A DNA stretch of 10,924 nucleotides. It comes from an uncultured Gemmatimonadota bacterium (GTDB lineage: Bacteria > Gemmatimonadota > Gemmatimonadetes > Gemmatimonadales > GWC2-71-9). Shown in pieces: positions 6,096 to 10,924 of this stretch (positions within the stretch are counted from its first letter, which is position 1; every line of letters starts with the position of its first letter). The stretch is taken from positions 1-10,924 of the forward strand of contig CAMPKP010000124.1 in the NCBI GenBank assembly GCA_946887295.1, given 5' to 3'. A model generated the notes under the pieces. That model was given only the letters and a program-made list of their open reading frames with translations, did no database searches and was not told where the DNA came from. The translations under genes were made by a program, and so were the position numbers.

Positions 6096-6794
6096 ATGGA
6101 CGCGAGAGTTCGTCGGAAGCTCGACATGGGGGCGCGGGCGCTGGAGTTCGGTCATGCGCATCCGCTGGACAGCCCCGGGTACACCGCGACGATGGTGCGG
6201 CTGGAGGAGCGGCTGGGCCGGGCCGACATGCTGGCCACCCAGCAGCGGGACGGGATCCTGGCGGTGCGGGCGGCCACGCTGCACAAGCGGGAGCTGATGG
6301 GAAAGGCGCGGCGGGCGCATCTGGCACACCTCGCGCGGATCGCGGACGTCGCGGGGAGCGAGCTGCCGGAGCTGCCGCAGAAGTTCCTGCTCAAGCCGGG
6401 CAAGGGATCGTACCGGGCGTTCCGGACCGCCGCGCGCGGGATGCAGGTGGAGGCGCAGGCCCGGCGGGAGGAGCTGGTGAAGCACGGGCTGGTGGAGCCG
6501 CTGCTCGACGATCTCGCGCGGTTGCTGGACGAGTTCGATGCGGTGGTCGAGCGGGGGCAGGAGGCGCGCCGGGTGCACGTGGGCGCGAGCGCGCAGCTCA
6601 AGGTGGTGGCGAACGAGGTGGTGCGGCTGGTGAAGGCGCTGGCCGGGCTCAACCGGTACCGGTTCGCGAACGAGCCCGATCTGCTGGCGCAGTGGGAGAG
6701 TGCCAGCAGCGTGGTCGCCGGCCGCCGCGGTCCGGCAGTGGAGCAGCCGGTGGAGGGTGCGCCGGGGTCGGGTGACGTGCGGCCGGCGGCGTGA
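6096..6794 (+). CDS. Uncharacterised helical protein, 232 residues
   Basis: I cannot assign a family with confidence. The protein has no signal peptide or membrane segment and looks almost entirely alpha-helical and cytoplasmic. It begins with a basic stretch (MDARVRRKLDMGARALEF), then long amphipathic helices rich in Ala, Leu, Arg and Glu that probably form a bundle or coiled coils (about 32-83 and 113-185). Between them is a conserved-looking linker, PELPQKFLLKPGKGSYRAF (91-109). A disordered tail rich in Gly, Pro and Val starts near 207. It has no cysteines. The start at 6096 is clear, because AGGGGGAGG (6082-6090) stands 5 bases before the ATG. In-frame sequence further upstream is low-quality and is excluded. 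It is a single-gene unit with its own terminator and a possible sigma-54 promoter. Confidence 0.85.
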   Translation: MDARVRRKLDMGARALEFGHAHPLDSPGYTATMVRLEERLGRADMLATQQRDGILAVRAATLHKRELMGKARRAHLAHLARIADVAGSELPELPQKFLLKPGKGSYRAFRTAARGMQVEAQARREELVKHGLVEPLLDDLARLLDEFDAVVERGQEARRVHVGASAQLKVVANEVVRLVKALAGLNRYRFANEPDLLAQWESASSVVAGRRGPAVEQPVEGAPGSGDVRPAA

Positions 6795-6812
6795 TGGGGC
6801 GGGATGACGTAA

Positions 6813-6852
6813 CCGCCGCCGATGGCGAGAGCTGTCGGCGGCGGGCCTTTTT
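6813..6852 (+). terminator. Intrinsic terminator after the 6096 gene
   Basis: CCGCCGCCGA (6813-6822) pairs exactly with TCGGCGGCGG (6835-6844). The inner bases TGGC/GCTG add four more pairs (two G-U), leaving a GAGA tetraloop of the GNRA class. A TTTTT run sits at 6848-6852, 18 bp after the gene's stop ends the coding region. It works only in the plus direction; the converging CBS gene has no T-run on its side. Confidence 0.9.
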
Positions 6853-6877
6853 CAGCGCCGCGAATGGCTGAGTGAGC

Positions 6878-7312
6878 TCAGCGCACGTCGTACAGGTACT
6901 GGTTCATTTGCTCGAGAGTGGCCTGCTGCTCGCTCACTTTGTGCGCCAGCAGATCCCGAATCGTCACCATCCCCGTCAATCCCGCAGCGTCCTGCACCGG
7001 CAGATGCCGGACACCGCGGGTGGTCATGAGGGTCGCGCAATCGTCGACGCTCAGGTCGGGCCGACAGGTGAGAACGGGGGCGCTCATGACCGAGGCCACG
7101 GGGGTGGTAGCGGGATCGAGCCCAGGCGCCACGACCCGCCGCAGCACGTCTCGCTCCGTGAAGATGCCGGCGAGCCTGCCGCCATCCAACACGACCACGC
7201 CGCCGATGTTCCGTTCATTCATGAGGTTGGCAGCTTGCAGCACGGTGTCCGCTGGTTGGACAGCGATGACTTCGTGCCCTTTCAGCGCGAGCAGATCGTG
7301 GAGAGTAGCCAT
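6878..7312 (-). CDS. CBS-domain pair protein
   Basis: A 144-residue cytoplasmic protein made of two CBS domains and a short tail. CBS1 covers about residues 10-63 (VIAVQPADTVLQAANLMNE...IGGVVVLDGGRLAGIFTERD) and CBS2 about 75-125 (MSAPVLTCRPDLSVDDCATLM...HLPVQDAAGLTGMVTIRD). Each ends with the usual T-x-R-D signature. CBS pairs form a Bateman module that binds adenosine nucleotides (AMP, ATP, SAM) and senses energy state. No catalytic domain is attached, so it presumably regulates a partner protein. The start at 7312 has GGAG (7319-7322) 6 bases upstream. That ribosome site lies in a 12-bp palindrome. The gene is 57 bp downstream of the acetyltransferase and may be the last gene of its operon. 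Confidence 0.95.
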   Translation of the reverse strand: MATLHDLLALKGHEVIAVQPADTVLQAANLMNERNIGGVVVLDGGRLAGIFTERDVLRRVVAPGLDPATTPVASVMSAPVLTCRPDLSVDDCATLMTTRGVRHLPVQDAAGLTGMVTIRDLLAHKVSEQQATLEQMNQYLYDVR

Positions 7313-7318
7313 GGCGCG

Positions 7319-7339
7319 CTCCTGCAGGAGGGTTCCTCC
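7319..7339 (-). promoter_or_regulatory. Ribosome site of the CBS gene within mutually exclusive hairpins
   Basis: Reading the minus strand, GGAGG (7339-7335), CCTCC (7331-7327) and GGAG (7322-7319) follow one another. The middle segment can pair with the first (5 bp, AAC loop) or with the ribosome site (4 bp, TGCA loop; CTCCTGCAGGAG is a perfect palindrome). The first fold frees the ribosome site and the second hides it. The stems are short, so any control would be mild. Confidence 0.3.
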
Positions 7340-7369
7340 AGTCTACGAGTGCGTGCGGCCGGGCGCCAG

Positions 7370-7876
7370 CTACCGCAACAGACGCTCGTAGTAGACCAGT
7401 GGATTGCCTTTGTAGACGACCCGGCCGCGCTCCGTGAACCCGCAGCGGGCATAGAACTCACCCGCCCCGGCTCTCGCGTCATAGGCATCGAGGCGAACGG
7501 CGTCGGCCGGCCACTCTTCCGCAACGGCGCACGCGTCTTCGAGCGCCATGCTTCCCAACCCTTGACCTTGATGCGCGACCGAAACGGCCATCCCCGTCAC
7601 GTACAACGGTCGCTTCACCGGCGTGAAGTAGGAGACGTCGATAGCCCACGGCTTCTTCGTCGCCAGTCGCAGCACTGTCAGAATGCGCTTGCCATTTTGC
7701 CCGATGCGGACGCGCCCGTGGCGCTGCGCGAGTGCGGCTCCCCGCTCATCAACCGGCAAGGACCAGGGACCCGGTCCAAAGCGGGCAGTGAGTGCGCCGG
7801 CAGCTGCATTCTGAACGCCCGCAATCGCCGGGACATCGGCGAGTGTGGCGTCACGAAACTTCAGGGCGACAGCCAC
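7370..7876 (-). CDS. GNAT-family N-acetyltransferase
   Basis: A 168-residue cytoplasmic enzyme expected to transfer an acetyl group from acetyl-CoA to an amine; the acceptor is unknown. It begins with the family-typical strand and helix (LKFRDATLADVPAIAGVQNAA). Strand 4 (LYVTGMAVSV, 91-100) leads into the acetyl-CoA pyrophosphate loop HQGQGLGS (102-109), the Q-x-x-G-x-G motif. The C-terminal part AGAGEFYARCGFTERGRVVY (137-155) is the usual E-F-Y-x-x-x-G-F region. The start is a GTG at 7876, 1 base after the stop of the nitronate monooxygenase gene. There is no well-placed ribosome site, so translation is probably coupled to the upstream gene. Upstream in-frame codons exist but the family start fits this GTG. 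Confidence 0.92.
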   Translation of the reverse strand: MAVALKFRDATLADVPAIAGVQNAAAGALTARFGPGPWSLPVDERGAALAQRHGRVRIGQNGKRILTVLRLATKKPWAIDVSYFTPVKRPLYVTGMAVSVAHQGQGLGSMALEDACAVAEEWPADAVRLDAYDARAGAGEFYARCGFTERGRVVYKGNPLVYYERLLR

Positions 7877-7877
7877 C

Positions 7878-8903
7878 TTACGCCAATCCCGCCAGCTCCC
7901 GCGTCAGTTGCGCCGCCGGCAGGTCCGTGCCCCGGCGGATGTGCTGTCCTGCCCACAACCCGGTGAAGTCGCCGCTGCCCCGGGCCTCCGCCTTGGCCCG
8001 CAGCGGCGCGATCGCGCCCGACGCCAGAGGGAATGCCGGCGCCGCGGCGCTCATCGGCCCGATCTCCCGCATCAGCCGGTTGAGGATGCCACGCGCGGGC
8101 CGGCCGGTGAAGAGATTGGTCAGCGCGGTGAGGTCGGAGCCCGGGGCCTTCAGCGCGGCGCGATGCACCGCCCTGGTCGTCGCCTCCGGACAGCAGAGGT
8201 AGGCCGTCCCGACCTGCACGGCCGTGGCGCCGAGGGCGAGGGCAGCGCGCACGCCGGCCGCATCGGCGATGCCGCCCGCGGCGATGACCGGGACCCGTAC
8301 GGCCTGCACGACCTGCCGCACCAGCGCGAGGGTGCCCATCTGGGTGGAGAGGTCCTCCGTCAGGAACATGCCGCGATGCCCGCCGGCCTCGACCCCCTGC
8401 GCGATGATTGCGTCCGCCCCGTGCTCCTCGAGGTGACGCGCCTCCGCGATGGTGGTGGCCGACGCGATGACCTTCGATCCCCAGGCCTTCACCCGCCGCA
8501 GCAGCGCCGCCGACGGCAGCCCGAAATGAAAGCTGACGACCGGCGGCCTGAACGCCTCCAGGATCGCGGCCGTGTCCTCGTCGAGCCGGGCGCGCCCGGC
8601 CTGCGCCGGGATCGCGGTCGGATCCACGCCCAGCTCACGGTAGTAGGGCGCGAGAATGGCGCGCCACGCAGCCTCGCGCGCCTCGTCCGCCGCCGGCTCG
8701 GGATGGACGAAGAAGTTGACGTTGTACGGCTTCCCGGTCGCCGCCGTGATCGCCGAGAGCTCCGCGCGGATCGCATCCGGGGTGAGCAGGGCGCAGGGCA
8801 GGGAGCCGAGGCCGCCCGCGGCCGACACGGCGATCGCGAGCGCGCTCCCCTGCGAGCCGGCCATCGGCGCCTGGACGACGGGTATCTCGGCGAGAAAGGT
8901 CAT
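7878..8903 (-). CDS. Nitronate monooxygenase (2-nitropropane dioxygenase family)
   Basis: A 341-residue FMN-dependent TIM-barrel enzyme that oxidises alkyl nitronates such as propionate-3-nitronate to carbonyl compounds, a detoxification reaction in the cytoplasm. Family marks in order: QAPMAG (11-16), AGGLGSLPC (29-37), YNVNFFV (60-66), VSFHFGLP (123-130), AQGVEAGGHRG (168-178; His176 is the expected catalytic base), IAAGGIAD (207-214, phosphate loop), GTAYLCCPEA (232-241) and the tail motif LWAGQ (316-320). Length is typical. Some relatives act as enoyl reductases, so the substrate is not proven. The ATG at 8903 has GGAG 5 bases upstream. It lies 19 bp after the sulfatase stop and 1 bp before the acetyltransferase start, consistent with one transcript. 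Confidence 0.95.
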   Translation of the reverse strand: MTFLAEIPVVQAPMAGSQGSALAIAVSAAGGLGSLPCALLTPDAIRAELSAITAATGKPYNVNFFVHPEPAADEAREAAWRAILAPYYRELGVDPTAIPAQAGRARLDEDTAAILEAFRPPVVSFHFGLPSAALLRRVKAWGSKVIASATTIAEARHLEEHGADAIIAQGVEAGGHRGMFLTEDLSTQMGTLALVRQVVQAVRVPVIAAGGIADAAGVRAALALGATAVQVGTAYLCCPEATTRAVHRAALKAPGSDLTALTNLFTGRPARGILNRLMREIGPMSAAAPAFPLASGAIAPLRAKAEARGSGDFTGLWAGQHIRRGTDLPAAQLTRELAGLA

Positions 8904-8922
8904 GCTGACTCCAGAGCGACTC

Positions 8923-10446
8923 CTACGGCCGGGCCGCGCGCCATCCCTCGCGGCGTTGGGCCTCCAGATCCTCGAGCACGGTGCGGAGCTCGGGCCTGGG
9001 CGCCAGGTTCACCGTCTCCGCCGGATCGTCTTTCAGGTCGTAGAGCTCGCGGGCCGCGATCTTCCGCGTGGACCAGTTCATCCAGGCGACGTAGTGGAAC
9101 CGCTCGGTCCGCATGCCGTAGCCCATGGTCTCCACGCCGTCCGCTCCCAGCCAGCGGCCCCGGCGCAGGAACTGGCTGAAGACCGCGCGCTTCCACGGAC
9201 CATCCGGCCGGTGCACCAGGGATACCGCGCTGGTGCCTTGCAGCCAGTCCGGCACCGGCAGCCCGGCCAGCTCACTCAAGGTCGGATATACGTCCACCAG
9301 CTCCACCATCTGCTCGAGGCGCAATCCCGCCGGCACGGCGCCCGGGGCACGGATGATGAGGGGCGAGTGGGTGTCGATGAGATAGTTGGTCATCTTGGCC
9401 CACCCGTTCATCTCGCCCAGCTTGTACCCGTGGTCGCCCCAGAGCACCACGATCGTGTTCTTCGCCAGGCCGAGCTGGTCCAGGCGATCCAGCAGCCGCC
9501 CGACCTGCGCATCCACGTAGCTCACCGAGGCGTAGTACCCGTGCTTGAGGCGGCGGGCGTCGGCTTCGCTCAGCCTCCCCTCCCAGGGGTCCGGCGCCGT
9601 CGCGAAGTCGGCGTACCCGCGCAGCTCGGCCAGGTTGCTGGCGGCGGCCGGCGGGGCGTCCGTCGGCAGGTCCGGGTTCGGCGCGAGCGCGATGGAGTCG
9701 GGATCGTACAGGTCCCAGTACTTGCGGGGCGCGTTGAACGGCAGGTGGGGGCGGTAGTAGCCGACCGCGAAGAAGAACGGCTGGCGGCCCTCGAGCGCGG
9801 CGAGCTCCTCCAGCGCCCGGTCGGTCTGGGCGCCGTCGTAGTAGGCGTCGTCCGGCAGGTCGAGGCTCTCCGTCGCGTTCGCCTTCAGATACCACATCCC
9901 GAACTTGTCGATGGCGCGATCCTGCCGCCCTTGCTCGATGATCCGTGCCTTGCGCGCCTCCTGAATCGCCAGGTTCTCGCGTCCGTGGTAGACGGCGTCG
10001 GGATCGTAGGGAAAGCCGGGAAGACGGATCTCCCGGTGCCAGGAGCGGCTGTCGGGAATGGTGTTGTGGTAGATCTTGCCGATCTGCACCGTGCGGTACC
10101 CGTGCCGCATGAAATGCTGCGGCAGGGTGACGACGTCGGGGACGTTGGCGCGGAAATCCGTCTCGAGATCCCACACGCGAATCGAGTCGGGGCGGAGCCC
10201 GGTCATCAGGCTGGCGCGCGAGGGGTTGCACAGCGCCTGCTGGGCGTACGCCTGAAGGAAGGTCACGCCGGAGCGAGCCAGCCGATCCAGGTTCGGCGTC
10301 CGGGCGTAGGGGTCGCCGTAGGCGCCGATCGTGGGACGGAGGTCGTCCACGGCGATGAAGAGCACGTTGGGGCGCTGGGGAGGGGTGATCCAATCGCCGG
10401 CCCGCACCCAGCCGGCGGTCAGCAGCGCATACCATATCATCAGCAT
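8923..10446 (-). CDS. Secreted type I sulfatase, iduronate-2-sulfatase-like
   Basis: A 507-residue formylglycine-dependent sulfatase that hydrolyses sulfate esters outside the cytoplasm. A signal segment (MLMIWYALLTAGWVRAG) precedes RPNVLFIAVDDLRP (26-38), whose two Asp residues bind calcium. The activation motif CNPSR is at 73-77: Cys73 must be oxidised to formylglycine and Arg77 is the partner. Further active-site elements are GK (123-124), HLP (234-236), GDHG with Asp338/His339, and YK (341-342). The stretch QQALCNPSRASLMTGLRP, followed by S-I-R-V-W-D-L-E, is closest in memory to iduronate-2-sulfatases (subfamily S1_7). No maturase (formylglycine-generating enzyme) is in the window. The ATG at 10446 is preferred, since it has GGGGA 8 bases upstream and starts a clean signal peptide. 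The upstream in-frame extension to 10623 overlaps the 98-codon gene. The carbohydrate target is unknown. Confidence 0.95.
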   Translation of the reverse strand: MLMIWYALLTAGWVRAGDWITPPQRPNVLFIAVDDLRPTIGAYGDPYARTPNLDRLARSGVTFLQAYAQQALCNPSRASLMTGLRPDSIRVWDLETDFRANVPDVVTLPQHFMRHGYRTVQIGKIYHNTIPDSRSWHREIRLPGFPYDPDAVYHGRENLAIQEARKARIIEQGRQDRAIDKFGMWYLKANATESLDLPDDAYYDGAQTDRALEELAALEGRQPFFFAVGYYRPHLPFNAPRKYWDLYDPDSIALAPNPDLPTDAPPAAASNLAELRGYADFATAPDPWEGRLSEADARRLKHGYYASVSYVDAQVGRLLDRLDQLGLAKNTIVVLWGDHGYKLGEMNGWAKMTNYLIDTHSPLIIRAPGAVPAGLRLEQMVELVDVYPTLSELAGLPVPDWLQGTSAVSLVHRPDGPWKRAVFSQFLRRGRWLGADGVETMGYGMRTERFHYVAWMNWSTRKIAARELYDLKDDPAETVNLAPRPELRTVLEDLEAQRREGWRAARP

Positions 10447-10474
10447 CGCGGTATTCCCCAGGCCAGCGGCTCGC

Positions 10475-10771
10475 CTATCCGACGTCGGCTGGGAGCTCGA
10501 TCCGGCCGAGCTTGTAGGGGCCGGTGTATTCGGCTCTGGGCCGCCAGGGGCCTGTCGCCGCGTGCTGCCCGGGTCCGCCCCGGAACTCGAAGTGAGCCTC
10601 GCACATGAGCCTCCGGCAGGCACAATCGTGCACCCGTTGCTGTGTGGGGTCGGCCAGCCGGATCATGCGGGCAGCCTTGCCGGCACTCATCCATACCCCC
10701 GGCACCAGCTCGGGGTACAGTTGGGCGAACTCGGGTCGCACGCGCACGCGCCGCACGATGAAGAAGTCCAT
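10475..10771 (-). CDS. Small uncharacterised protein, 98 residues, first gene of the sulfatase operon
   Basis: I do not recognise a named family. The protein starts MDFFIVRRVRVRPEFAQLYPELVPGVWMSAGKAA, a beta strand followed by a YPEL.PG.W motif and a short helix, then has a Cys-rich middle (Cys50, Cys52, Cys57), and HFEFRGGPG at 60-68. This last motif looks like a conserved signature. There is no signal peptide or membrane helix. The product is basic and probably cytoplasmic. The ATG at 10771 lacks a strong ribosome site (AAAAGACC only). A weak promoter match lies upstream (TTGCAG at 10832-10837 and TAAGGT at 10808-10813 on the minus strand, 18-bp spacer). The stop is 28 bp before the sulfatase start, so co-transcription is likely. 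The function cannot be told from the sequence. Confidence 0.72.
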   Translation of the reverse strand: MDFFIVRRVRVRPEFAQLYPELVPGVWMSAGKAARMIRLADPTQQRVHDCACRRLMCEAHFEFRGGPGQHAATGPWRPRAEYTGPYKLGRIELPADVG

Positions 10772-10852
10772 GGTCTTTTGTGCTGAAGTGGGGTCAGGGG
10801 TGGAACAACCTTAGTCATCCGGTACCGAAGGCTGCAAGGGACCCGCTCGGCG

Positions 10853-10924
10853 CTAGCGCACCCGCACCACGACCGGCACGATCCACCCCGGGAGCAGAGT
10901 CTTCACTTCGAGCCTGAGATCCCC
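10853..10924 (-). CDS. C-terminal end of a minus-strand gene cut by the right edge
   Basis: An open frame enters from the right edge and ends at TAG (10853-10855), giving 23 residues that finish LLPGWIVPVVVRVR. The high third-position G/C and the alternating hydrophobic tail (I-V-P-V-V-V-R-V-R) suggest a real beta-strand C-terminus, perhaps of a surface or barrel protein. The fragment is too short to identify. It lies 81 bp upstream of the 98-codon gene on the same strand. Confidence 0.5.
   Translation of the reverse strand, partial: GDLRLEVKTLLPGWIVPVVVRVR

Noticed and set aside
8656..10608. A 650-codon plus-strand ORF across the sulfatase
   Set aside because: It is a shadow of the sulfatase reading frame; no motif, while the minus strand has CNPSR and the full sulfatase active site.
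10447..10623. N-terminal extension of the sulfatase to 10623
   Set aside because: The 59 extra residues are Ser/Pro/Gly-rich, overlap the 98-codon gene and precede a clear signal peptide at 10446.

Overview
The window is high-GC bacterial chromosome with short intergenic gaps and at least two, possibly four, lipoproteins or exported proteins. The protein styles (RCC1-repeat lipoprotein, YCII/DGPF protein, large lipoprotein-type multicopper oxidase, S1_7-like sulfatase) remind me of soil Gemmatimonadota or a similar Gram-negative lineage. That placement is an inference from protein flavour, not from any marker gene. No plasmid, phage, IS, tRNA, rRNA or CRISPR signal was found.

Layout, left to right. 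(1) Positions 1-812: a minus-strand lipoprotein that runs off the left edge. (2) A 231-bp divergent spacer with a triple 8-bp direct repeat, then msrA on the plus strand. (3) Three separate minus-strand genes. These are a seven-repeat RCC1 beta-propeller lipoprotein converging on msrA, a YCII/DGPF-domain protein, and a 646-residue multicopper oxidase. Conspicuous inverted repeats lie in the gaps between these three genes. (4) About 740 bp without a convincing gene (5360-6095). It holds a candidate sigma-70 promoter for the oxidase on the minus strand, and a good sigma-54 (-24/-12) match with a hairpin at its predicted start on the plus strand. (5) A 232-residue helical protein of unknown function, ending in a textbook intrinsic terminator. 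(6) A minus-strand run from 10771 down to 6878 that looks like one operon: small unknown protein, exported sulfatase, nitronate monooxygenase, GNAT acetyltransferase, and a CBS-pair protein. Gaps are 28, 19, 1 and 57 bp. (7) The last 23 codons of another minus-strand gene at the right edge.

Functionally the region reads as accessory metabolism and envelope functions: repair of oxidised methionine (MsrA), copper oxidase chemistry outside the cytoplasm, sulfate-ester hydrolysis, flavin-dependent nitronate oxidation, and surface beta-propeller display. The most unusual object is the multicopper oxidase. Its four cupredoxin domains appear in an order where the two copper-binding halves sit in the middle (domains 2 and 3) and the outer domains have lost the copper ligands. 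That is not the ordinary laccase arrangement, in which the first and last domains build the copper cluster.
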